From Bacteroidota bacterium (GTDB lineage: Bacteria; Bacteroidota; Bacteroidia; Chitinophagales; Chitinophagaceae): a DNA stretch of 64,000 bases. Shown piece by piece: positions 44,803-52,023 of this stretch. Below the pieces are notes generated by a model. The model saw nothing but the letters and a program-made list of their open reading frames with translations. It did not search any database and was not told where the DNA came from. A program made the translations under genes and the position numbers. Where the stretch lies: assembly GCA_018267575.1 (NCBI GenBank), contig JAFDYF010000069.1, forward strand, positions 124,001 through 188,000, written 5' to 3'. Position 1 is the stretch's first letter, and the number at the start of each line of letters is the position of its first letter.

Positions 44803-45216
44803 ATGGATATTTTTCTTTTGCAAGCAAACCCCGTTTCTGTGGCCTCTGATGCAAATAGCGCAGCTAGCTATCTTCCCGTCGGTATTCAGTTCCTTTTCGC
44901 TATTGGTTTTGTGGCACTTGTCCTGGGGGTTACCCATATATTGGGACCCAAGCGCAAAACTGCCGACAAATTAAAGAACTTTGAAAGCGGAATAGAGTCG
45001 GTTGGTAATGCAAGGCAGCCAATGGCAGTTAAGTATTTTCTGGTTGCCATCCTTTTTGTGCTGTTTGATGTGGAAGTGATTTTCTTCTATCCCTATGCCA
45101 TCAATTTCCGTGCTTTGGGATGGGAAGGGTTTGGAGCGGTACTTTTGTTTGTAGCTCTTTTTGTGGTTGGTTTTATTTATATCATAAAGAGAGGCGCATT
45201 GACTTGGGAGGATTAA
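44803..45216 (+). CDS. nuoA: NADH-quinone oxidoreductase subunit A
   Basis: 137 aa from ATG 44803, downstream of the promoter; the frame is open to 44758 but that lies inside the promoter. Three transmembrane helices. Hallmarks: LGPKRKTADKLKNFESGIESVGNARQPMAVKYFLVAILFVLFDVEVIFFYPYA, the conserved NuoA loop and helix that borders the quinone site. First gene of the 14-subunit complex I operon. Confidence 0.96.
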   Translation: MDIFLLQANPVSVASDANSAASYLPVGIQFLFAIGFVALVLGVTHILGPKRKTADKLKNFESGIESVGNARQPMAVKYFLVAILFVLFDVEVIFFYPYAINFRALGWEGFGAVLLFVALFVVGFIYIIKRGALTWED

Positions 45217-45333
45217 GATAATGCGAAAATTTGGAAATGTTTCGCGGTAAAGACAACATAATACTTTGGTTGTTGTTTAATTTGAAAGCAACATTTTCAT
45301 ATTGCTTCATTGTAAAATTTTCAAATTAAAATC

Positions 45334-45924
45334 ATGTCTCGTCCAGTAAGATTTAATGTACATCCGATACTCGCCGATACGAAAGATAGTATCAGCATGG
45401 TTGATATGCCTCAAGGTCATATTGGCGAAGGTTTTTTTGCCACCAAACTCAGCGATGTGGTTGGGTTGGCAAGAAAAAACTCCATGTGGCCGCTCCCTTT
45501 TGCGACTTCATGCTGCGGCATCGAGTTCATGGCCACCGCTGCCTCGCATTATGACTTGGCCCGGTTTGGTGCAGAAAGAATGGGCTTCTCTCCTAGACAA
45601 TGCGACCTATTGATGGTAATGGGCACCATTGCAAAAAAAATGGGCCCTATCTTAAAACAAGTGTATCTACAGATGGCCGAACCCCGTTGGGTAATGGCCG
45701 TTGGGGCTTGTGCAAGCAGTGGCGGAATTTTTGATACCTATTCTGTATTGCAGGGGATTGACCAAGTAATTCCGGTTGACGTGTATGTGCCGGGCTGTCC
45801 ACCCCGACCAGAAGCGATTTTAGATGGGTTTATGAAAATACAGGACCTGGTAGGGGAAGAGCGCTTGCGCAGAAGAAATGGTGAAAAATATCAACAGTTA
45901 TTAAATAGTTACGGAATTCAATAA
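45334..45924 (+). CDS. nuoB: NADH-quinone oxidoreductase subunit B (cluster N2)
   Basis: 196 aa. Holds the terminal 4Fe-4S cluster N2 that reduces quinone. The ligands are visible: tandem cysteines in FATSCCGIEFM, then VGACASSGGIFDTY and YVPGCPPRPEAIL. Peripheral-arm subunit. 117 bp after nuoA; this gap contains a possible hairpin (aatttgaaa / tttcaaatt, 45279 and 45319) just before the start. Confidence 0.97.
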   Translation: MSRPVRFNVHPILADTKDSISMVDMPQGHIGEGFFATKLSDVVGLARKNSMWPLPFATSCCGIEFMATAASHYDLARFGAERMGFSPRQCDLLMVMGTIAKKMGPILKQVYLQMAEPRWVMAVGACASSGGIFDTYSVLQGIDQVIPVDVYVPGCPPRPEAILDGFMKIQDLVGEERLRRRNGEKYQQLLNSYGIQ

Positions 45925-45956
45925 GCCATGGATCATGGCTCAAAGATCAACGCTCC

Positions 45957-46460
45957 ATGTCATTAACAAACGAAACGATCAAAACAAGGCTGATAGAAAA
46001 ATTTGGCGATCAGGTTTCCCATTTTGAAGAACCTTATGGGCTACTGACTTTTGAAGCACCCAAAGAAATGAACCTGAAAGTGATGCAGTTTTTGTACGAT
46101 GACCCTGAACTTCGCTTTCTGTTTTTGACCGACCTAACTGCTGTAAATTATCCGGACAAACAGGGCAGGGAACTAGCGGTGGTTTATCACTTGCATAACC
46201 TCGCCGACAATATCAGGATCAGGTTCAAGGTATTCACCGATATCAATACCCCCGAAATTTTTACTGCCACTCAATTATATGCTTCTGCCAATTGGATGGA
46301 ACGCGAAACCTTTGATTTTTTTGGGGTGAAATTTGTAGGCCATCCAAACCTTAAGCGTATTTTGAATGTGGATGAAATGACTTATCACCCTTTGCTGAAG
46401 CAATATCCCTTGGAGGACCAGACCCGTATTGACAAGGATGATGCGATGTTTGGGAGATAG
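45957..46460 (+). CDS. nuoC: NADH-quinone oxidoreductase subunit C
   Basis: 167 aa. The 30-kDa-subunit signature is present: ERETFDFFGVKFVGHPNLKRILNVDEM followed by YHPLLKQYPLEDQTR. It is separate from NuoD, unlike the fused NuoCD of enterobacteria. Starts 32 bp after nuoB. Confidence 0.95.
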   Translation: MSLTNETIKTRLIEKFGDQVSHFEEPYGLLTFEAPKEMNLKVMQFLYDDPELRFLFLTDLTAVNYPDKQGRELAVVYHLHNLADNIRIRFKVFTDINTPEIFTATQLYASANWMERETFDFFGVKFVGHPNLKRILNVDEMTYHPLLKQYPLEDQTRIDKDDAMFGR

Positions 46461-46539
46461 ACTGTCTTTGGCTGGGATTTGGGGGGATTTTTTGGATGGG
46501 ATGATGGATGGGATATATAGGATGCTCAATATAGTACTA

Positions 46540-46585
46540 CAGTACAAGAGTGCGATCCCGCCAATAGTCGGGACAGGCGCAAGGA
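46540..46585. other. Short palindromic element between nuoC and nuoD
   Basis: The 178-bp gap holds gtac-act..gtac (about 46534-46545) and a 5-bp stem tcccg (46556-46560) / cggga (46569-46573) with loop ccaatagt. It resembles short intergenic palindromes common in Bacteroidota. It is not a terminator (no T-run), and the operon continues. Confidence 0.35.
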
Positions 46586-46638
46586 TGTTGGGGAGAGAAC
46601 AAATGTTGACTTAATAATAAAAAAATAAAAAGGCTGGA

Positions 46639-47874
46639 ATGTCAGAAACTATTAGCCGACAACATATAAAATTACCTGAAGGTTCGATTGAGAAAACCAC
46701 CACCACGCTCAACTTGGGACCTACACATCCTGCTACCCATGGCGTGTTTCAAAATATTTTGGAACTGGACGGCGAAAGGATTGTGAATGCAGAGCAGACG
46801 GTGGGTTATATTCATCGTGCTTTCGAAAAATTGGCTGAGCGGCGGCCTCTATATCAGATCACCACGCTTACCGACAGGTTGAATTATTGCTCTTCGCCCA
46901 TCAATAACATGGGCTGGCACCTCACCTGCGAAAAATTATTGGGTGTAAAAACGCCTAAGCGAGTGGATTATCTGCGGGTGATTATTATGGAGCTGTCCAG
47001 GATTTCAGACCACTTGATCTGCAACTCTATATTGGGTGTGGACTCTGGCGCATTCACTGGCTTTTTGTACGTGATGCAATATCGGGAACTGATCTATGAG
47101 ATTTATGAGGAAGTTTGCGGGTCCCGCCTTACTACCAATATGGGCCGTATCGGCGGTTTCGAACGTAATTTCACCAATACCGCTTTTGAAAAACTGGAAA
47201 AGTTCCTGAAAGAATATCCAGATGTGCTGAGGGAATTCGAGAACCTCTTTACACGCAACCGCATTTTTATGGAACGCACGATAGGCACGGGCCCTATAAG
47301 TGCAGAACGTGCTTTGAATTATGGTTTCACTGGTCCAAACCTGCGTGCAGCCGGTGTGGATTATGATGTGCGTGTGCATACCCCTTATAGCAGTTACCAA
47401 GATTTTGATTTTGAAATACCAGTTGGAAAAACAGGAGATACCTATGACCGTTACTTGGTGCGGAATCAGGAAATGTGGCAATCTTTAAGTATCATAGAAC
47501 AAGCCTATAAAAAGGTGCAAGAATTTAAAGGGGCCGAGGCCGAAGTATACCATGCGGATGCTCCCGAATATTATCTGCCGCCAAAGCAAGATGTGTATAC
47601 TAAGATGGAGGCTCTTATTTGGCATTTTAAAATAGTGATGGGAGAAACGGAAATACCTCCGGGAGAAGTTTACCATAGTGTGGAAGGTGCCAATGGGGAA
47701 TTGGGATTTTATTTGATCAGTGATGGCGGCAGAACCCCATACAGACTGCATTTCAGAAGGCCTTGTTTTATTTATTACCAAGCTTTTTCTGAAATGACCA
47801 AAGGCTCCATGATCAGTGACGCGATTTTGGTGATGAGTAGCATGAATTTGATAGCAGGGGAAATGGACGCGTAG
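46639..47874 (+). CDS. nuoD: NADH-quinone oxidoreductase subunit D
   Basis: 411 aa, the 49-kDa quinone-site subunit related to NiFe-hydrogenase large subunits. Signatures: NLGPTHPATHGVFQNILELDGE, with His ligands to quinone, YIHRAFEKLAERRPLYQ, TDRLNYCSSPINN and IGGFERNF. The end is GEMDA rather than the usual GEVDR, a normal variant. An array of 8-nt repeats starts 2 bp after the stop. Confidence 0.97.
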   Translation: MSETISRQHIKLPEGSIEKTTTTLNLGPTHPATHGVFQNILELDGERIVNAEQTVGYIHRAFEKLAERRPLYQITTLTDRLNYCSSPINNMGWHLTCEKLLGVKTPKRVDYLRVIIMELSRISDHLICNSILGVDSGAFTGFLYVMQYRELIYEIYEEVCGSRLTTNMGRIGGFERNFTNTAFEKLEKFLKEYPDVLREFENLFTRNRIFMERTIGTGPISAERALNYGFTGPNLRAAGVDYDVRVHTPYSSYQDFDFEIPVGKTGDTYDRYLVRNQEMWQSLSIIEQAYKKVQEFKGAEAEVYHADAPEYYLPPKQDVYTKMEALIWHFKIVMGETEIPPGEVYHSVEGANGELGFYLISDGGRTPYRLHFRRPCFIYYQAFSEMTKGSMISDAILVMSSMNLIAGEMDA

Positions 47875-47876
47875 TT

Positions 47877-47916
47877 GGTTGAACGGTTGAGTAGTTGAAA
47901 GGTTGGTGGGTTGAGA
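47877..47916. repeat. Five-unit octamer array after nuoD
   Basis: Units ggttgaac, ggttgagt, agttgaaa, ggttggtg, ggttgaga, in strict 8-nt register, starting just after the nuoD stop. Same unit type as 53110-53149. Confidence 0.85.
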
Positions 47917-47919
47917 AGT

Positions 47920-47940
47920 AATTGGGAATTTGGAATTGGG
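47920..47940. repeat. Three-unit heptamer array (AATTGGG type)
   Basis: Units aattggg, aatttgg, aattggg, directly downstream of the octamer array. The same unit type recurs at 55494-55528 with the same prefix agtaattggg. Confidence 0.75.
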
Positions 47941-47972
47941 CAAGAAAGTTGAAATGTTGAGAGCTTGATTTT

Positions 47973-48000
47973 TTCACTTTTCACCATTGACCATTCACGT
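47973..48000. repeat. Four-unit heptamer array (TTCACCA/TTGACCA)
   Basis: Units ttcactt, ttcacca, ttgacca, ttcacgt. Third array in the 185-bp gap between nuoD and nuoE; same family as 2151-2220. Confidence 0.85.
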
Positions 48001-48059
48001 AAAACTGACAATTTTGTTTTTTATAGATAATCGGACAATATTAAAATAGTAAAAAGCGA

Positions 48060-48557
48060 ATGACTTTTTCAGAAGAAAAATTAAAGAAGGTAGCTGAGAT
48101 CATTTCCCGCTATCCGCAAGGGAAGCAGAAAAGTGCTTTGTTGCCCGTGCTTCATTTGGCTCAGGAAGAATTTGGCAATTGGTTAAGTGTGGATACCATG
48201 GATTATGTGGCCAGCTTATTGAAAATTGAACCGATTGAAGTGTATGAAGTTGCTACATTTTACTCCATGTACAATCTGAAACCGGTTGGCAAATATATGT
48301 TTGAGGTTTGCCAAACAGGACCTTGTATGTTGAGAGGCTCTGATGACATTATCCAATATATCAAAGACAAACTGAACATCAATGTAGGGGAAACAACGGC
48401 AGATGGAATGTTCACATTGAAAACAGTGGAATGTTTGGGAGCTTGTGGCTATGCACCGATGATGCAGTTTGGCAAACATTACCGTGAGCATTTGACAAAG
48501 GAAAAAGTGGATGCTATTATTGATGAGTGCAGACAAACCGCTGCATTGAACAATTAA
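48060..48557 (+). CDS. nuoE: NADH-quinone oxidoreductase subunit E
   Basis: 165 aa, the 24-kDa subunit with a thioredoxin-like fold and cluster N1a. The four 2Fe-2S cysteines are in VCQTGPCMLRGSDDI (C-x4-C) and VECLGACGYAPMMQ (C-x3-C). N-terminal helical part begins FSEEKLKKVAEIISRYPQGK. Last nuo gene before the first accessory insertion. Confidence 0.96.
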   Translation: MTFSEEKLKKVAEIISRYPQGKQKSALLPVLHLAQEEFGNWLSVDTMDYVASLLKIEPIEVYEVATFYSMYNLKPVGKYMFEVCQTGPCMLRGSDDIIQYIKDKLNINVGETTADGMFTLKTVECLGACGYAPMMQFGKHYREHLTKEKVDAIIDECRQTAALNN

Positions 48558-48570
48558 TATATAGAATTAA

Positions 48571-48981
48571 ATGAAACCGGTTCCTTATTTAAATTTTGCT
48601 GGCAATGCAGAAGAAGCATTGAACTTTTATAAGGAGGCATTGAGCGGTGAAATATTGATGATTACCCGATATGGTGATAGTCCGATGGTTAGTGATGAGG
48701 ATTGGAAACAGAAATTGATGCACTCAAGGTTACAGTTTGGGGATGGCAATATGATCATGATCTCCGATACAATGAAAGGAAATATTGTATCCACCAATGG
48801 TAACATTCAGCTTTCATTGGGTTTGAAGGAGGAGGAAAAAACAAAAACGATTTTTGATAAATTAGCCGAGGGCGGAAAAGTAACGATGCCATTGGCCAAA
48901 CAGTTTTGGGGCGATGTCTTCGGGATGTTGCAAGATAAATTTGGGGTGAGTTGGATGTTGAATTGCGAAGTAAAGAAATGA
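48571..48981 (+). CDS. VOC-family protein (PhnB/glyoxalase-like)
   Basis: 136 aa. Two beta-alpha-beta-beta-beta modules of the vicinal-oxygen-chelate fold: MKPVPYLNFAGNAEEALNFYKEALSG, SRLQFGDGNMIMISD, KTIFDKLAEGGKVTMPLAKQFWGDVFGMLQDKFGVSWMLN. This is the PhnB-like subgroup, whose function is not defined. It starts 13 bp after nuoE and shares its stop with the start of the next gene, so it is in the operon but not part of complex I. Confidence 0.9.
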   Translation: MKPVPYLNFAGNAEEALNFYKEALSGEILMITRYGDSPMVSDEDWKQKLMHSRLQFGDGNMIMISDTMKGNIVSTNGNIQLSLGLKEEEKTKTIFDKLAEGGKVTMPLAKQFWGDVFGMLQDKFGVSWMLNCEVKK

Positions 48982-49274
48982 AAAATATAATACCATATTT
49001 GAAATCGGCTTCTCCATTACATGGATTCAAGCTTTCTTTAGAGTTTGAAGATGGGGTTAAGGGTATTATTGATTTAAGCAGTTGGAAGGGGAAAGGTGTT
49101 TTTTCTTATTGGAATGACGAAAAAAAATTTCAGTTATTTAAAATCACCAATGATAAGAAGCTTGAATGGAATGAAAATATCGATATGGATCCCGATGCTT
49201 TTTATTTAAAATTGATAGGAAAAACTTTTGAAGAGTATGCCAGTGATAAGCAGCTTTTATGGCATTCTGATTAA
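48978..49274 (+). CDS. DUF2442-family protein
   Basis: 98 aa from ATG 48978, which overlaps the VOC stop by 4 bp (ATGA). DUF2442 pattern: FKLSLEFEDGVKGIIDLSSWKGKGVFSYWND, FQLFKI, then LEWNENIDMDPDAFYLKLIGKT. The family is paired with DUF4160 in many genomes, as here. Small size, coupling and accessory position are like a toxin-antitoxin antitoxin or partner, but that is inference. Confidence 0.85.
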   Translation: MKNIIPYLKSASPLHGFKLSLEFEDGVKGIIDLSSWKGKGVFSYWNDEKKFQLFKITNDKKLEWNENIDMDPDAFYLKLIGKTFEEYASDKQLLWHSD

Positions 49275-49503
49275 AATGTATTTTGGCGACCATGTACCAC
49301 CACATTTTCATGCTGAATATGGTGAACATGCTGCTCAGATATCTATTAGGGATTTAGGAATTTTGCAAGGATATTTACCTCCCAAAGCATTGGCTTTGGT
49401 AGTAGAATGGGCGAGTATACATAAGGATGAATTAGTGATGAATTGGGAAAGTTTGAGTGAATCAGGAAATGGAAGCTATTTGAAAATTGAGCCACTTCGA
49501 TAA
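49237..49503 (+). CDS. DUF4160-family protein
   Basis: 88 aa from ATG 49237, chosen since DUF4160 proteins start MPxISxFxGIxIxMYxxDHxPPHFHxEY, exactly as in MPVISSFYGILIKMYFGDHVPPHFHAEYGEH. The first 38 bp overlap the DUF2442 gene in another frame, so the pair is tightly coupled. The conserved His-rich DHxPPHFH motif could bind metal. Often paired with DUF2442; biochemical role unknown. Confidence 0.87.
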   Translation: MPVISSFYGILIKMYFGDHVPPHFHAEYGEHAAQISIRDLGILQGYLPPKALALVVEWASIHKDELVMNWESLSESGNGSYLKIEPLR

Positions 49504-49525
49504 TTATGGGTTTAATTAAATAATT

Positions 49526-49885
49526 GTGGGAATAACAACAGCCATACTGAGGGTTAGGGAGCATCGCAAATCCCAGAAATTTGCGGAAGTGGAATTTTTG
49601 GTGGATAGTGGGGCTGTGTATAGTTTGGTGCCTGGAAAAATTTTAGACCAATTGGACATAGAACCTTATCGGGAAATGAGTTTTTCTTTGGCAGATGGAA
49701 CAAGCGTAAAAAGAAAAATCAGTTCGGCTTATTTTGAGTTTGAAGGGGAAGGTGGGCCAGCACAAATCATTTATGGGGAAGATGGTGATACCGCTTTATT
49801 GGGTGTGACAACGCTGGAATCGATAGGACTGGTTTTGAACCCATTCACAAGGACTTTGCATCCGATGAAGATGTTGATGGCATAA
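49526..49885 (+). CDS. Retropepsin-like (clan AA) aspartic protease
   Basis: 119 aa with a single-domain aspartyl protease fold: the active-site triad LVDSGAVYSLVP (DSG in place of DTG), then ALLGVTTLESIGLVLNP, the usual second hydrophobic-glycine element. One motif per chain means it must dimerise as retroviral proteases do. Start is GTG 49526 (MGITTAILRV), matching family starts; a TAA lies three codons upstream. No signal peptide. It follows DUF4160 by 22 bp in the insert between nuoE and nuoF. Confidence 0.83.
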   Translation: MGITTAILRVREHRKSQKFAEVEFLVDSGAVYSLVPGKILDQLDIEPYREMSFSLADGTSVKRKISSAYFEFEGEGGPAQIIYGEDGDTALLGVTTLESIGLVLNPFTRTLHPMKMLMA

Positions 49886-49936
49886 TGGTAAAGTGAATAT
49901 TAAAAAGATAATAAAACCCAATCAGGGTAGGGATAT

Positions 49937-51289
49937 ATGGGCAAAAAATTATTACTAGAAAAAGCGCATGTTGAAAACATCCGTTTGTACGATGTGTATA
50001 GACGTGAAGGCGGATATCGTAGTGTGGAAAAGGCTTTGAAAACGATGACGCCAGACCAAGTTACCGATGAGGTAAAGAAAAGTGGTTTGCGTGGACGTGG
50101 TGGTGCGGGTTTCCCAACGGGTTTGAAATGGAGCTTTATTGCAAAACCCGAAGGCGTTCCACGTCACTTGGTGTGCAACGCAGATGAAAGTGAACCTGGT
50201 ACTTTCAAGGACAGGTATTTAATGGAGTTTATCCCACACCTGTTGATCGAAGGTTTGATTGTTTCTTCCTTTGCATTGGGAAGCAATACCACGTATATCT
50301 ATATCCGTGGGGAGTATGCTTGGATCGTGGATATTCTGGAACAAGCCATTTCCGAAGCAAAAAATAATGGCATGCTCGGAAAAAATATTTTAGGCTCTGG
50401 TTTTGATTGTGAGATTTATGTGCAGCGTGGGGCTGGTGCCTATATCTGTGGTGAGGAAACGGCGTTGATTGAATCATTGGAAGGCAAACGTGGAAACCCC
50501 CGTATCAAGCCTCCTTTCCCTGCTGTTAAAGGAGCATGGGATCGGCCAACCGTGGTGAACAATGTAGAGACTTTGGCTGCAGTAGTGCCGATTATTAATA
50601 TGGGCGGAGAGGAATATGCGAAAATTGGGGTTGGTAAATCAACGGGTACCAAATTGATTTCAGCCTGTGGCAATATCAATAAGCCTGGCGTCTATGAAAT
50701 TGATATGACCATCTCGGTGGAAGAATTTATTTATAGCGATGAATATTGTGGTGGTATAGCGAATGGGAAAAAATTGAAAGCCTGTATTCCGGGCGGGTCT
50801 TCAGTTCCGATTCTTCCTGCCAACCTTTTGTTGAAAACAGTAAAAGGTGAGCAGCGGATGATGAACTATGAAAGCCTCTCTGATGGTGGATTTGCCAAAG
50901 GTTCCATGATGGGTAGCGGTGGTTTTATCGTGTTCGATGAAGATCAATGCGTGGTAAAGCATACCTATACCCTGGCCCGTTTTTATCGTCATGAAAGTTG
51001 TGGACAATGTTCTCCTTGTAGGGAAGGAACCGGATGGATGGAAAAAATATTGAAGAATATTGAAAATGGCAAAGGGAAAATCAGCGATATTGATTTGCTG
51101 TGGGATATACAGCGGAAGATTGAAGGCAATACTATTTGTCCTTTGGGTGATGCAGCAGCATGGCCAGTAGCCGCAGCGATTAGGCATTTCCGTGATGAGT
51201 TTGAATGGCATGTGAAGAACCCGGTCGAATGTTTGAATAGGAATTATGGATTGGCACATTATGCGGATCCTTTGCAAGTGGTAGCTTAA
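49937..51289 (+). CDS. nuoF: NADH-quinone oxidoreductase subunit F (NADH/FMN site)
   Basis: 450 aa. It binds NADH and FMN and carries cluster N3. Seen: GLRGRGGAGFPTGLKWSF (FMN/NADH loop), CNADESEPGTFKDRYLME, GAGAYICGEETALIESLEG, and the 4Fe-4S ligands ESCGQCSPCREGTGWM with a fourth Cys in NTICPLGDAAAWP. Complete. Located between the two accessory inserts. Confidence 0.97.
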   Translation: MGKKLLLEKAHVENIRLYDVYRREGGYRSVEKALKTMTPDQVTDEVKKSGLRGRGGAGFPTGLKWSFIAKPEGVPRHLVCNADESEPGTFKDRYLMEFIPHLLIEGLIVSSFALGSNTTYIYIRGEYAWIVDILEQAISEAKNNGMLGKNILGSGFDCEIYVQRGAGAYICGEETALIESLEGKRGNPRIKPPFPAVKGAWDRPTVVNNVETLAAVVPIINMGGEEYAKIGVGKSTGTKLISACGNINKPGVYEIDMTISVEEFIYSDEYCGGIANGKKLKACIPGGSSVPILPANLLLKTVKGEQRMMNYESLSDGGFAKGSMMGSGGFIVFDEDQCVVKHTYTLARFYRHESCGQCSPCREGTGWMEKILKNIENGKGKISDIDLLWDIQRKIEGNTICPLGDAAAWPVAAAIRHFRDEFEWHVKNPVECLNRNYGLAHYADPLQVVA

Positions 51290-51294
51290 ATTGA

Positions 51295-51342
51295 TTTCAC
51301 ACAAAGGGCGCTAAGGATGCAAAGGGGACAAAGAAGAAACAG
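51295..51342 (+). repeat. Left inverted repeat bounding the GxxExxY gene (period 9)
   Basis: Starts 6 bp after the nuoF stop. It reads as 9-nt units cacacaaag, ggcgctaag, gatgcaaag, gggacaaag from 51298. Bases 51295-51320 match the reverse complement of 51855-51880 at 23 of 26 positions. Confidence 0.8.
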
Positions 51343-51393
51343 CAGATTGTGAATTAGAGGATTTTTCGTGACAGTTGAAAAGTTCAAATATGA

Positions 51394-51795
51394 ATGCAGT
51401 ATGGGGATAAAAATATAGAGAGGGAAAATGAGCTAGCGAAGATAGTGCTGGATATTTGTTTTAGGATTCATAAACTATATGGGCCGGGATTGTTCGAGAG
51501 TGTTTATGAAGAGATATTGTGTTATGAGTTGGAGAAAGAGGGGATTGGGTTTGAAAGGCAGAAAGCAATTCCGTTAGTGCATCAATCGATAAAATTGGAA
51601 GCAGGGTTTAGAGCTGATGTGATTTTGGAAAATAAGTTAATTGTGGAAATCAAGTCAATTGAAACCTTGGCTGATATCCATTATAAACAGGTTCAAACCT
51701 ATTTGAAGTTGGCGGAATTGAAACTTGGGCTGTTGGTTAATTTCAATGTAGTGTATTTAAAAGATGGAATAAAGAGAATTATAAATACTTATTGA
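51394..51795 (+). CDS. GxxExxY-family protein (PD-(D/E)XK nuclease-like)
   Basis: 133 aa. The naming motif is GPGLFESVYEEIL (G-x-x-E-x-x-Y). A nuclease-like core follows: FRADVILENKLIVEIKSIETL (Asp, then Glu-x-Lys), and a C-terminal TYLKLAELKLGLLVNFN as in the family. GxxExxY genes are widespread in environmental bacteria and often sit within short repeats; no function is proven. Here it lies between nuoF and nuoG, bounded by inverted repeats at 51295 and 51831, so it appears to be a small inserted unit. Confidence 0.9.
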   Translation: MQYGDKNIERENELAKIVLDICFRIHKLYGPGLFESVYEEILCYELEKEGIGFERQKAIPLVHQSIKLEAGFRADVILENKLIVEIKSIETLADIHYKQVQTYLKLAELKLGLLVNFNVVYLKDGIKRIINTY

Positions 51796-51830
51796 AATTG
51801 ATATTATCTCTTTGTTCGCTGAGTTAAACA

Positions 51831-51888
51831 ATTATAAGATTCGTTGTTATCGTTGTATTCTTAGCGCTCTTTGTGTGAAACTTTTTTT
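51831..51888 (+). repeat. Right inverted repeat of the GxxExxY unit; copy 1 of a 57-bp direct repeat
   Basis: In 9-nt units attcgttgt, tatcgttgt, attcttagc, gctctttgt, gtgaaactt. Bases 51855-51880 are the inverted partner of 51295-51320. Bases 51831-51887 are repeated at 51967-52023 with about 3 differences; weaker similarity extends upstream by another 20 bp. Confidence 0.85.
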
Positions 51889-51966
51889 AAAAGGATAAAT
51901 AGGGTTTAAAACATATTAAGTTTACTTTTAAAAATTTAAGTTCTTTTTTGTTCGTTCTGTGAAATG

Positions 51967-52023
51967 ATTATAAGATTCGTTGTTATCGTTGTATTCTTTG
52001 TGTTCTTTGTGTGAAACTTTTTT
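51967..52023 (+). repeat. Copy 2 of the 57-bp direct repeat, abutting the nuoG start
   Basis: Same sequence as 51831-51887 apart from the central six bases (agcgct versus tgtgtt), 136 bp downstream. It runs right up to ATG 52024 and forms the whole immediate leader of nuoG. Confidence 0.88.

Noticed and set aside
46429..46614. A 61-codon open frame after nuoC as a small gene
   Set aside because: It starts in the 3' end of nuoC and covers a palindromic, low-complexity gap; no recognisable protein features.
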